Shown here piece after piece: positions 7,833 through 16,805 of a DNA stretch of 64,000 nt. The stretch is from assembly GCF_020295405.1 (NCBI RefSeq), contig NZ_JADEYP010000024.1, positions 1 through 64,000 on the forward strand, read 5' to 3'. Below the pieces are notes generated by a model. It did not search any database and had not been told where the DNA came from. It saw only the letters and a program-made list of their open reading frames with translations. Source of the stretch: Sphingobacterium bovistauri (lineage in GTDB: Bacteria; Bacteroidota; Bacteroidia; Sphingobacteriales; Sphingobacteriaceae). The stretch's first letter is position 1, and each line of letters starts with the position of its first letter. The translations under genes and the position numbers were made by a program.

Positions 7833-9383
7833 ATGAAAAAAAACACTTTTTTATATACTTTTCTACTGCTATTTCCTATAATAATCATTCAATCTTGTTC
7901 AAATAAAACAGATAATATAGATATTGAAACAGCCGTCCCCGAAGGATATGGATTAATAAAGGTTGACTTGCCTGAGATTGTATTTCAGGAAGAGAACATG
8001 GGAGGAGATAAAAACGCAAGTACTAAATCTACCGCTCCTACTACTAACATTACTGTTAGTGATGGTTTTGTATGCGATGTCAAATTGGAACCTATCGGTA
8101 CCGCCCGTGGGCTTGATTTAAGCGCCAAAAGTTTTGATAAAAAAGCCGCAACTATTACCGAACAAGTAAAGAAAGACGTAAGATATAGGTTGTATATATT
8201 TGACAAAACAACAGGTAATATTGTTGATTCAGCTAAATATATACGAGGAAAAGAATCTACAGTAGCTCCTTTAAAAATTGTTGGGGGTAAAGAGTATACG
8301 ATAATCGCCTACTCTATAAATTCAACAACAACTGACCCAGCTTATTTAGCAAACAAACAAAACATAAATTCAGCTGAAATTATAAATAAAGATGTTGATT
8401 TTATGTTTTACAAACAAAATATTACAATTCCTAACCGAAGCACTAACACCTTAAAAATAAAGTTTAGACACACTTTCAGTCAGATTACAACAACTGTTAA
8501 ATTGGACAATGCTACAGCTGCTTATTCATACATAAGAAATATCAGTTCAGCAAGTTTTGTAAAACCAAGCTTTACTACAACCAAGTTTAGAGTCAGCGAT
8601 CAAACTATAACAGGTCTAGAAGAAAACCCTCTAGGAGCACCTGTTATTTTCCCATTTATTCCTTTGACCAACACCTCATACAAAACCATAACAACTACAT
8701 CACCAACTATTGTAAATTCACCTGCAACAGGTAGTAATGGAAAAATGATCTTTGAAGCCATGACAATAGGTGGAGTAACTAGAGGAAATATAATTGTAGA
8801 TAATTTAAAACTTACACCAGGAGTAAAGTATAATCTTATTCTCACTTTCAATGTCCCAGAAACAGTAGAACTTGGTGATAACCCCTATTTTAAATATTAT
8901 GACAACTCTAATACTAATGGAAGCACTTATTTTGACCATGAAGTAAAACTTATCAATCCAACATACGGAGCTCAATTGGACATATTTTACTTAGATAATT
9001 CGTTTCAATTATTTGTTAACGATAAACCTGTTTTCTCAAGAGAAATAAACTTCGAAGATTACTTAGGCTCTGATGTAATATTTTCTGATGGTACATGGTA
9101 TGGATCTCCAAACTCTGGAACATCCGTGATTTATGCGATTAACAAGGATACACCAAGACAAGAAGTCCCTATAATAAGACTCGTAATTGATGAAAAAGGT
9201 CAAATCGTATTATTAGGTAGAAAAAGCCTTAATGAGACGCTGCGCATTTTAACATTTAGAAATGGTGTAACATATACTCCTGTTCAATTCAACCCTAATG
9301 CTGAGAACAAAATTAAGTTCAGATCTCACAACTGGAATATTACAGACGTATGGGGTCGACTATACGGAATTCGATTGAAATAA
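7833..9383 (+). CDS. fimbrillin-like surface lipoprotein
   Basis: 516 residues. A lipoprotein signal ends at Cys22 (IIIIQSC). The mature part is beta-rich and Thr/Asn/Ser-rich. The stretches RLYIFDKTTGNIV, GGKEYTIIAYSIN and the LKIKFRHTFSQITTTV region follow the FimA/Mfa-like order also visible in the paralogue at 154-1887. It lacks the FISUMP-like tail of that paralogue; its C-terminal 130 residues (from about DHEVKLINPTYG) have no domain I recognise. It follows the 54-aa gene by 13 nt and is followed by an intrinsic terminator, giving a two-gene operon. Likely a pilus subunit or adhesin on the outer membrane. Confidence 0.72.
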   Translation: MKKNTFLYTFLLLFPIIIIQSCSNKTDNIDIETAVPEGYGLIKVDLPEIVFQEENMGGDKNASTKSTAPTTNITVSDGFVCDVKLEPIGTARGLDLSAKSFDKKAATITEQVKKDVRYRLYIFDKTTGNIVDSAKYIRGKESTVAPLKIVGGKEYTIIAYSINSTTTDPAYLANKQNINSAEIINKDVDFMFYKQNITIPNRSTNTLKIKFRHTFSQITTTVKLDNATAAYSYIRNISSASFVKPSFTTTKFRVSDQTITGLEENPLGAPVIFPFIPLTNTSYKTITTTSPTIVNSPATGSNGKMIFEAMTIGGVTRGNIIVDNLKLTPGVKYNLILTFNVPETVELGDNPYFKYYDNSNTNGSTYFDHEVKLINPTYGAQLDIFYLDNSFQLFVNDKPVFSREINFEDYLGSDVIFSDGTWYGSPNSGTSVIYAINKDTPRQEVPIIRLVIDEKGQIVLLGRKSLNETLRILTFRNGVTYTPVQFNPNAENKIKFRSHNWNITDVWGRLYGIRLK

Positions 9384-9405
9384 AAATACACCTGAATATC
9401 TAACA

Positions 9406-9441
9406 GAGGCATTAGTAGAAATATTAATGCCTCATTTTTTT
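9406..9441 (+). terminator. intrinsic terminator of fimbrillin operon 2
   Basis: A perfect 9-bp stem (GAGGCATTA / TAATGCCTC) with a 10-nt loop followed by a run of seven T. Lies 23 nt after the stop of the fimbrillin gene; its 3' end touches the end of the convergent SGNH gene. Confidence 0.8.
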
Positions 9442-10549
9442 ATAGGATTCTCTTTAAAATCTTATGATAAGCTTCTGCTATTTTAAGCATTCCAATGTCA
9501 TTTGGATGGGCATAATCAACAGTAGAATTTATATCTAAATTATAATCCATTGCCGATACAAAATACAACTTTTTTACACCTGATTTTTTCAACCTTTTCA
9601 CGGTAGCATGGACAACTTTTGATGATTTTCCATATTCAGCCATTGTATGTATATTCTGAAACCCTCTAGTATATGCAGAACTATGCTCTGCTAATACAAT
9701 AGGTGTAGTTGGATGTTTAGAACGCAACAATTGGACAGCGTGTGTAATAAGCGAATCCAATTGTCCTTCCGAACGACTATTGGTGATAGCCAAATTGGGA
9801 ATACAATCCAAAATATAAACCGCAGCATCTTCTTTATTAATTAAATCCAAAATAGGCTGTTCTAATCGACCATTCCCTGAAAAAGCAAGATTAACAACCT
9901 CATTATCGAACTCTCTTCCTAATATATTTGTCCAACCAACACCAGGTCGAGATGCACATGCACCCTGTGCTATTGATGTACCATATACGATAATAGGTTT
10001 ATTGTCCTTTCGGATAAACTTAAAATTTTCATTTACATTTACACCTATTTCTAGCCATTCTACAGTGTTATAAAGTGGTAGATACAGCCTGTAAGTATGA
10101 TTGATATTTTTACCTATATTATTAAAATTATAAGTAACCGTATCCTTAAATTGATATTGACCAAAAGCCCAATCCCAGCTTTTAGTTGTTTTATTGAACG
10201 AATACAGATCCACGCCACTCACCCCTGTACTAGGCATATGCGGCATGTTTAACGAACCTTTCACCTTATAACGGACCTGGATAGAGTCTGAACTCGTTTC
10301 GAACTCTATATAAAGTCCTGCTGAATTTGTCCCCAGAGACCAAACTGGATCTCTTACTACATTCTTGGATTCAAGAGGTAGCCTACCAAAATTTTTTGCT
10401 TCATCTAAGATGGCCAATCGTCCTTGTATAGCTTCCTGACCCAATGGATTGAAATATTTTTTACTTTGAGCTATAGCTACAGATAAACTCAACAAACAAA
10501 AGAGAGCGCATAATACGCTCTCTTTAATAAAACTATTTTTTAAAATCAT
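9440..10549 (-). CDS. secreted SGNH/GDSL-type hydrolase
   Basis: About 369 residues from ATG 10549; the frame continues upstream to 10585 but that stretch is inside the DUF1080 gene, whereas ATG 10549 gives a good signal peptide (VLCALFCLLSLSVAIAQ) and a TAATG stop-start overlap. SGNH blocks are visible: VYGTSIAQGAC with the nucleophile Ser (GTS instead of GDS), the Gly/Asn block AFSGNGR, and the late DYAHPND with catalytic Asp and His. An N-terminal beta domain of ~150 residues precedes the hydrolase domain. Periplasmic or extracellular esterase; substrate unknown, an acylated glycan is a plausible guess given the coupled sugar-active neighbour. Confidence 0.8.
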   Translation of the reverse strand: MILKNSFIKESVLCALFCLLSLSVAIAQSKKYFNPLGQEAIQGRLAILDEAKNFGRLPLESKNVVRDPVWSLGTNSAGLYIEFETSSDSIQVRYKVKGSLNMPHMPSTGVSGVDLYSFNKTTKSWDWAFGQYQFKDTVTYNFNNIGKNINHTYRLYLPLYNTVEWLEIGVNVNENFKFIRKDNKPIIVYGTSIAQGACASRPGVGWTNILGREFDNEVVNLAFSGNGRLEQPILDLINKEDAAVYILDCIPNLAITNSRSEGQLDSLITHAVQLLRSKHPTTPIVLAEHSSAYTRGFQNIHTMAEYGKSSKVVHATVKRLKKSGVKKLYFVSAMDYNLDINSTVDYAHPNDIGMLKIAEAYHKILKRIL

Positions 10550-11367
10550 TATTTTAATACTTTCACTTTCATATCGCGGTACCACACATCATCACCATGA
10601 TCTTGAAAACCAATTAATCCAGATTTTGTTACCCCTCCAACATTATTCAACAACTCAAATGCCATTGGCCATTTTTCTTTACTGAATTTACTAGCCTGCA
10701 ACAACTCGGTCCATTCCTTTGTACGCACAGTATATTCAACCACTTTGACACCGTTTTGGAAATGTTGAATGGTATTACCCTTCACTACAATTTTCGAAGT
10801 ATTCCACTCGCCTGCTGGCTTTGCATTTTGTGGTTTAGCGGGTATCATATCATATAGTGAAGCAGATTTGCGATTACCATCTACCCCCATCTTAGCATCT
10901 GGATGTTTTTCGTTATCTAAGATTTGAAATTCAGGGCTTGAGATATAAATTGGTTGCCCCTTAATCTCTTTAGCAAGAAAGAACACACCTGAATTACCTG
11001 CTTCAGATATTTTCCAGTCAAAAGTCAATTCAAAATTCTTAAAATCATACACAAATACGATATCCCCTCCTTCAGGCTTATCAACATTAGGATTTTTTGA
11101 AAATTTTAATGTTCCATTATCAATATTCCATTTATTCGGTACATATTCTTTGTTATAACCTCTCCATCCATTTAATGACGAACCATCAAACAATATGTAT
11201 GCACCTGAGTTATCCTTTTTAAGTGACTTTATATCTACTCTAGATAATTTTAATTCCTCGATTCCTGACTGTTCTTTCACGACCTCAAATGATTTTTTAC
11301 CTTGAGCGCATGCCGTGGTAAACAAAAGTGATGCGACTAAAGATGATTGTAAAAAGTACTTTATCAT
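10549..11367 (-). CDS. DUF1080 (3-keto-disaccharide hydrolase-type) exported protein
   Basis: 272 residues. An export signal ends around LLFTTACAQG (possible lipoprotein Cys19). The rest is a concanavalin-like DUF1080 domain: YILFDGSSLNGWRG opens it, FELTFDWKISEAGNSGVFF is the core signature, and GLIGFQDHGDDVWYRDMKV closes it. Family members bind or cleave glycosidic linkages, including 3-keto-glycosides. Translationally coupled (TAATG) to the SGNH hydrolase. The substrate of this copy cannot be deduced here. Confidence 0.85.
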   Translation of the reverse strand: MIKYFLQSSLVASLLFTTACAQGKKSFEVVKEQSGIEELKLSRVDIKSLKKDNSGAYILFDGSSLNGWRGYNKEYVPNKWNIDNGTLKFSKNPNVDKPEGGDIVFVYDFKNFELTFDWKISEAGNSGVFFLAKEIKGQPIYISSPEFQILDNEKHPDAKMGVDGNRKSASLYDMIPAKPQNAKPAGEWNTSKIVVKGNTIQHFQNGVKVVEYTVRTKEWTELLQASKFSKEKWPMAFELLNNVGGVTKSGLIGFQDHGDDVWYRDMKVKVLK

Positions 11368-11438
11368 AGCTTATAAATTGTATATCTTAAAAGTATAAAA
11401 AATATTGCTCACTACATACGATATTTTAATTTGTTTGA

Positions 11439-13919
11439 TTAATAACCGCCATCACCACCATCATCCATAGATCCTTCATCATTACGCTTTGACTTTGAAA
11501 AATCCTGAAGGCCAAATCTATAAGAGAATGTCAAATTAAAAGTACGACGTGACCAACGGTGGTAGAAATCCGAATAACGTGTTGGAAGATATGTTTCGCC
11601 GCCAAATCTGCGTTTATCAAATACATCACGCACATTAAATAACAATGAACCCTTTCCTTTTAAAATATCTTGTCGCAATGCGAAATCAACACCGTGCATA
11701 GATTTCATTTTACCCTGAAGTGTCTTCATCGGTGCACGATAATCACCTTTAATTTGCATAGAAGTTGTAGTAGAAAACTTAACATTTGTTGTCAAATTAA
11801 CATCCCAAGCTATATTTTCGACTTTGTTGATGTTATAACTTTCTACTGGATTAACACGTTGATAATACAAATTAGCATTTGCTGTAGCATCCCACCATTT
11901 GAAAATATTTACTTTAGAAATCAATTCTAAACCTGCATTATTACGAGAGCCTACGTTTTCCCAACGCATGAAAGTCGCATTTTCTTTGCCATCTAAATAC
12001 ATAGCAGCTATCGGATCACTTTCATCATATTGGAGCGGCTGAGTCATATCGTTAACACGACGGAAATAAGCCGTAGTGATGAAATTCCATTTGCTGTAAA
12101 ACTTAGCAAAACTCAATTCCATAGCATGAATATCTTCGGGCATAAGATTTGGATTCCCTTGTCTAATATTCAATGGATCTGATAAACTCACAAATGGATT
12201 CACTTGCCACCCACGAGGACGTTGTACACGACGCGAATAGGACAACTGTACTTTATCCCCTTCCTTATTCACTTCGTAGGTTAGAAATGCACTTGGATAA
12301 ACGCGGAAATAATCCAAATTACCCTTATCAATGTAATTCCCTGTTGCAATCACAACTGGATCTACACTTTTATTTTCGGTATTTAAATAGGCGTCTTCTG
12401 CACGTAAGCCTAGTTGTAGACCGACCCTTTCGCCCAACATACGTTGGTAATTCGCATACAATGCATGTACCCCACTTTTCATTTCAAACTCATTCGAAAC
12501 GGTATAGTCTGGAATCCAAGCCGTATTATTTAATGTATCAGAAAACTGAAAATCATTTGAGTTACGTAATGTAGTACGATACCCCGTCTCAAATTTATGA
12601 TTCTCTCCTAATGGTAAAACATAATCTAACTGAAAATTCCAGTTTTTACCATTTTCTCCTGTTCTATTAGAACGATTACTTACAAAACTAGGATTAGTTT
12701 GTACATAATCATTTGTTCCATCTTCCTTATCGTTTCCAAATGTCACATTCGCCGTAATTTCCTCCCCTTCACGTTTCAATACTCTTTTGAAATCGAACAT
12801 CATATCATAGCCTAAATCATCTTCATGCTGTCTCGATGTACGTGGAGTAACCACTGCTGCGGACTGACCACGATACGATTTATAAAAAAGATCTTCGCCC
12901 CGATCATTACCACGCACGCTTACATTACCACCTAAGCTCAATGTGGTTTTATCATTAGCATAATAATCTACTCCTAAACGCAACGAGTTATTCAGTCCTT
13001 TACGGAATGATTCATTTGTTGTTTCCGTAATTAAGCTATTAGGCTCTTGCACTCCATTAATAAGGCCAATGGTCGTGGTTTTGCCTTCCCCTAAGTTTCG
13101 ACCGTATCTGAAATTGTAGCTTCCGAAATAATTGAATTTATTGTCACGATAATTTAAAGCAACTCCAGCATTATAATTGTCATAATTACCTACCGAGGCA
13201 TTTACATTTCCATTCAAACCTGTACGGATATTCTTTTTCAAAATGATATTTATAATACCAGATTGCCCCTCAGCATCATATTTAGCAGATGGATTGGTAA
13301 TAATTTCGACTTTCGAAACAGCGTCCGCAGGTAACGATTGCAATAGTTTATTCACATCCGAACCTGCCATAGCAGATTCTTTACCATCAATCAATATCTT
13401 TACACTCGATGAACCACGCAAACTAACGGCACCATCAGCATCCACTTGCAAAGTAGGGACATTACCCAATAAATCTTGCGCCGTACCACCTACAGAGACG
13501 AGACTTTGGGATACATCAAAAACTTTTTTATCGATGCCTAATTGTAAATCTGCGACACGACCTTGCACAACAACTTCATCTAGCTGTTTTCCTGCCTCTT
13601 TCAATTCTATTTTCCCTAAGTCTAACGTTCTATTTTCAGAGATCTGTATAATGGCTTGCTCATGATTAAGCATACCAACATAACTTATGAGTAAACTATA
13701 CGTACCTGCAGGAACAGACTCTATTAGGGCTATACCTTTATTATCAGTTTGACGGCCTTTGATTGGAGCTTTTGAAGTTGTGGTTAAGATTGAAACCGAT
13801 GCTCCTAAGATTGGTTGTTTATTCTGGTGTTGAACTACTTGAACTTTTAAATTTCCCTGTTGAGCAACTGCGTAAAACGGTAGTAACAGCAATAATAGAT
13901 AGATTCTTTTCAAATACAT
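11439..13919 (-). CDS. TonB-dependent-type outer-membrane receptor (OMP beta-barrel family)
   Basis: 826 residues. Signal peptide (LLLLLPFYAVAQ), then a CarboxypepD_reg-like domain (residues ~20-105), a plug domain (~115-230, with LDEVVVQGR, LLGNVPTLQVDADG and IIKKN-like strands) and a large C-terminal barrel ending in YRFGLQDF. It is of the outer-membrane beta-barrel (OMP_b-brl_3) class, not the SusC class, and no SusD partner is adjacent. The C-terminus ends in a short acidic/Gly tail (DDGGDGGY). Same strand as the DUF1080/SGNH pair but 72 nt upstream; ligand unknown. Confidence 0.85.
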   Translation of the reverse strand: MYLKRIYLLLLLLPFYAVAQQGNLKVQVVQHQNKQPILGASVSILTTTSKAPIKGRQTDNKGIALIESVPAGTYSLLISYVGMLNHEQAIIQISENRTLDLGKIELKEAGKQLDEVVVQGRVADLQLGIDKKVFDVSQSLVSVGGTAQDLLGNVPTLQVDADGAVSLRGSSSVKILIDGKESAMAGSDVNKLLQSLPADAVSKVEIITNPSAKYDAEGQSGIINIILKKNIRTGLNGNVNASVGNYDNYNAGVALNYRDNKFNYFGSYNFRYGRNLGEGKTTTIGLINGVQEPNSLITETTNESFRKGLNNSLRLGVDYYANDKTTLSLGGNVSVRGNDRGEDLFYKSYRGQSAAVVTPRTSRQHEDDLGYDMMFDFKRVLKREGEEITANVTFGNDKEDGTNDYVQTNPSFVSNRSNRTGENGKNWNFQLDYVLPLGENHKFETGYRTTLRNSNDFQFSDTLNNTAWIPDYTVSNEFEMKSGVHALYANYQRMLGERVGLQLGLRAEDAYLNTENKSVDPVVIATGNYIDKGNLDYFRVYPSAFLTYEVNKEGDKVQLSYSRRVQRPRGWQVNPFVSLSDPLNIRQGNPNLMPEDIHAMELSFAKFYSKWNFITTAYFRRVNDMTQPLQYDESDPIAAMYLDGKENATFMRWENVGSRNNAGLELISKVNIFKWWDATANANLYYQRVNPVESYNINKVENIAWDVNLTTNVKFSTTTSMQIKGDYRAPMKTLQGKMKSMHGVDFALRQDILKGKGSLLFNVRDVFDKRRFGGETYLPTRYSDFYHRWSRRTFNLTFSYRFGLQDFSKSKRNDEGSMDDGGDGGY

Positions 13920-14008
13920 GATTGTCTCTTGAATGTGTGTACCTACAAAATTGTAGATTATTCAGTCAACATCAACTATCGTAACTGCAATATTACCAAG
14001 TAGTAGAA

Positions 14009-14290
14009 TTATTCTACTGAAACAGTAAGTCCCTCAGCTTTTAAAATTTTACGATAGATTTCCATTTCGGTAAAGGACCCTTCCAAGATAGCACACTTAC
14101 CATCATTATGTACTGTCCAAGCGATTCTCTCTGCTTCACCTTCCGTATATTGCAAATGGTGTATCAAACAATAAATCACGTGATCAAATGTATTTGTATC
14201 ATCATTCCAAAGAATAAGACGATGGCTTTCTTTGACAGAAGCCAAAATTTCCTCTAGGGTATAGGTTTCTTGTGTGGTCTCAACACTCAT
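14009..14290 (-). CDS. clpS: ATP-dependent Clp protease adaptor ClpS
   Basis: 93 residues. Compact ClpS domain with LILWNDDTNTFDHVIYCL (Asn/Asp N-degron binding pocket), HHLQYTEGEAERIAWTVHNDGK and the closing LTVSVE. ClpS hands N-end-rule substrates to ClpAP/ClpCP in the cytoplasm. Aat, which creates such N-degrons, is encoded at 36.7-37.4 kb in this window, although Aat substrates and pathway use in Bacteroidota are inferred. The start at 14290 is fixed by a -7 box 4 nt upstream. Confidence 0.9.
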   Translation of the reverse strand: MSVETTQETYTLEEILASVKESHRLILWNDDTNTFDHVIYCLIHHLQYTEGEAERIAWTVHNDGKCAILEGSFTEMEIYRKILKAEGLTVSVE

Positions 14291-14294
14291 ACTG

Positions 14295-14302
14295 CAAAAG
14301 TA
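14295..14302 (-). promoter_or_regulatory. -7 box abutting the clpS start codon
   Basis: TACTTTTG on the minus strand (perfect TAnnTTTG) ends 4 nt before the clpS ATG, so transcription should begin at or next to the start codon. Leaderless mRNA predicted. Confidence 0.5.
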
Positions 14303-14373
14303 GCTTATTTTTCAAAAAAAACTGTATTTTTAACTCGCTTTTGCAATAACTAATTATAAAAAATAAACATATT

Positions 14374-15420
14374 ATGTTTCAGTCAAAAATTGCTGGTATA
14401 GGCTATTACGTTCCGAAAAATATATATACGAATAATGATTTAAAACGTTTCATGGATACGAGCGATGAATGGATTCAAGAACGGACAGGTATCAAAGAGC
14501 GTAGATATGCTGATCGAATTGGCGAAAGCACCACCACTATGGCTGTAGAAGCATCAAAACTAGCCATTGAACGCGCTGCTGTGACTCCTCAAGATATTGA
14601 TTTTATCATATTCGCGACATTATCACCAGATTACTATTTCCCCGGTTGCGCCGTATTATTACAACGGGAAATGGGTATGGGAGAAATCGGCGCTTTAGAC
14701 ATTCGCAATCAATGTTCGGGATTTGTGTATGCCTTATCCATAGCTGACCAATTCGTAAAAACAGGGATGTACAAAAATATATTGGTCGTAGGTTCAGAAA
14801 AACAGTCTTTTGCTTTAGATTTTTCTACCCGCGGACGTGCCGTCTCTGTAATTTTTGGTGATGGCGCTGGTGCTGTAGTCGTACAACCAACGACAGAGCC
14901 CAATAAAGGGATATTGAGTACCCATCTACATTCAGATGGTGCTGATGCTGAAAAACTGGCCATGTATTATCCTGGTGCTTCAAGTGGAATTTGGCTAGAC
15001 GAACAGCCCGAATGGCCTGATAAAGAGTTAGGAGGTATGTTTATGACGTCCAAAATGTTAGAAGATGGCACAGCATTCCCTGTCATGGATGGACAAGCCG
15101 TATTCAAAAAAGCGGTAGCCAAGTTTCCAGAAGTAATTGTTGAAGCCCTGACAAAAAACAATCTTACACCCTCGGATATTGATTTATTAATTCCACATCA
15201 AGCGAATTTGAGGATATCCCAATTCGTACAAAAGACCCTTGGACTTTCTGACGACAAAGTATTTAACAATATACAAAAGTATGGAAACACCACTGCTGCC
15301 TCTGTACCTATCGCACTTTGTGAAGCTTGGGAACAAGGCAGAATAAAAGATGGAGATATTGTGTGTTTAGCTGCCTTCGGAGCAGGATTCACCTGGGGAT
15401 CAGCTTTGATAAGGTGGTAA
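14374..15420 (+). CDS. fabH: beta-ketoacyl-ACP synthase III family protein
   Basis: 348 residues. Thiolase-fold condensing enzyme with the FabH triad: Cys114 in DIRNQCSGFVYA, His in IPHQANLRI and Asn in KYGNTTAAS. It starts fatty acid synthesis by condensing an acyl-CoA with malonyl-ACP; branched-chain primers are usual in Bacteroidota. The N-terminal RTGIKERRYAD segment is typical. It stands alone, divergent from clpS, with a shared bidirectional terminator at its 3' end. No accompanying plsX/rpmF, so a paralogue elsewhere may be the housekeeping FabH; some members make specialised ketoacyl products. Confidence 0.85.
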   Translation: MFQSKIAGIGYYVPKNIYTNNDLKRFMDTSDEWIQERTGIKERRYADRIGESTTTMAVEASKLAIERAAVTPQDIDFIIFATLSPDYYFPGCAVLLQREMGMGEIGALDIRNQCSGFVYALSIADQFVKTGMYKNILVVGSEKQSFALDFSTRGRAVSVIFGDGAGAVVVQPTTEPNKGILSTHLHSDGADAEKLAMYYPGASSGIWLDEQPEWPDKELGGMFMTSKMLEDGTAFPVMDGQAVFKKAVAKFPEVIVEALTKNNLTPSDIDLLIPHQANLRISQFVQKTLGLSDDKVFNNIQKYGNTTAASVPIALCEAWEQGRIKDGDIVCLAAFGAGFTWGSALIRW

Positions 15421-15428
15421 AAACCCAT

Positions 15429-15467
15429 TTCTTAATCTATTTTAAACTTACAAAAATAGATTAAGAA
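15429..15467. terminator. bidirectional terminator between fabH and the MutS-like gene
   Basis: A perfect 15-bp AT-rich stem (15429-15443 with 15453-15467) around a 9-nt loop, in the 40-nt gap between convergent genes. Its right arm contains the stop codon of the MutS-like gene. Confidence 0.65.
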
Positions 15468-16729
15468 CGCTTTAATAATTCCTTTAAACCTTCCTTTTCA
15501 AATAACAATTCCCCAATTTTCAAATTTGTCCACCCCTCTTTGAGCTGATAGGTGAATTGTGGATAATTAGCTTCAACTTTACAATCCAAATGATATGCAG
15601 AAAGGGATTCTGTATTTTCAATCTGATTTCTCAATTCATAAATATGAGTAGATATTATAAAATTAGAATTTGAAAACTGCCTCAATCCATCTACTGTAAG
15701 AGCACTTATTGCGAGCGCATCATCGTGATTTGTACCCTTATACAATTCATCAAAAATTGCAAAACATCGTTTACCCGATCTCACTTCTTCTAAAACTCGC
15801 TTCATATTCACAATCTCCTGCATAAAATGACTTAATCCATTTTTGATATCATCACTGTGATTGATATGAATTGAAATAGAATCGTAATAAGGAATATTAG
15901 CGGATACTGCAGGAACAGCCAATCCTAAATGTGCAAAATAAACAATTAAACCAACAGTTTTTAAAAAGGTAGACTTACCAGACATATTAGCTCCAGTAAG
16001 TAAATTCACAGTTGAATATGTTTGAAAATCATTTTTTATTGGATTAGCCAATAAGGGATGATACATTTGATGAATAGTAAACCCCTCCTTCACAAATTCT
16101 GGAAAAACAAACTTATTCTTTCTGATAGTTGTTGCAATTGAAATAAGTGCTTCTAGTCTATTGAACAAAGCATAAAACTTTGCTGTATCACCATTTTTTC
16201 TTTTCTCAATTACAGTTCTATGCAAATCCTGGACTGCTGAATAGTTTAAATTTCCTCTATCCGTTTGCTTTTTATACTTCTTGAGTTGAAATGAACTGAT
16301 GTAATTCAAAATGAAATGTAAATCCGTCTGATATAATTCAGGATACTTTTTGATTTCAAGATGAGATCGCAATATCTTGTCTATTTCAAAAAAGAAGTAA
16401 GACAATTGAATATAATTACCTATTAAGCTACTGTTGACTTTTCCTTGGAATATGTATGTCAAATAATCAACAGTTTTGAAATTTTTAGAATCAAAGATAT
16501 TTAAGAAATAAAAAACTTCAGTGTAATCTGTTTTATAATAGGTAAAAGCATGAGTCAATTCTGAAGCTATAATGGTCTTTAAAATATTTTGACGCGTCAC
16601 AATACTTTGGATGGATTCCAAAGGTATTGATAGTATAGTCTTCAACTCTGATTTTGCATCATGATTCAATGTCGTATTGAACATGTTTAAAAAATCATCT
16701 ACGACATATAAATCATCGGTTTTAGTCAT
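15461..16729 (-). CDS. MutS-family ATPase lacking the mismatch-recognition domain
   Basis: 422 residues, about half of a true MutS. The N-terminal ~235 residues correspond to the helical core/lever (MutS domain III). The ATPase domain follows: Walker A GANMSGKST at residues 246-254, a SISIHINHSDDIKNGLSHFMQE signalling region, Walker B FAIFDELYKGTNHDDA with the catalytic Glu, and the ISTHIYEL His motif. Domains I and II (mismatch binding) and any Smr nuclease tail are absent, so it is unlikely to act as MutS1 or MutS2. Role unknown; recombination or structure-specific DNA binding is possible. Monocistronic. Confidence 0.8.
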   Translation of the reverse strand: MTKTDDLYVVDDFLNMFNTTLNHDAKSELKTILSIPLESIQSIVTRQNILKTIIASELTHAFTYYKTDYTEVFYFLNIFDSKNFKTVDYLTYIFQGKVNSSLIGNYIQLSYFFFEIDKILRSHLEIKKYPELYQTDLHFILNYISSFQLKKYKKQTDRGNLNYSAVQDLHRTVIEKRKNGDTAKFYALFNRLEALISIATTIRKNKFVFPEFVKEGFTIHQMYHPLLANPIKNDFQTYSTVNLLTGANMSGKSTFLKTVGLIVYFAHLGLAVPAVSANIPYYDSISIHINHSDDIKNGLSHFMQEIVNMKRVLEEVRSGKRCFAIFDELYKGTNHDDALAISALTVDGLRQFSNSNFIISTHIYELRNQIENTESLSAYHLDCKVEANYPQFTYQLKEGWTNLKIGELLFEKEGLKELLKRS

Positions 16730-16805
16730 TATCCAAGTTTAATAATGACTAAATATAAATACCAATTGATTATCTCAATTCTCTTTTAACTGATTTTAAC
16801 AGAGT

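Noticed and set aside
12173-12574. 133-codon plus-strand frame inside the outer-membrane receptor gene
   Set aside because: Antisense to a well-supported receptor; composition rich in Tyr/His/Ser with no motif, so a shadow.
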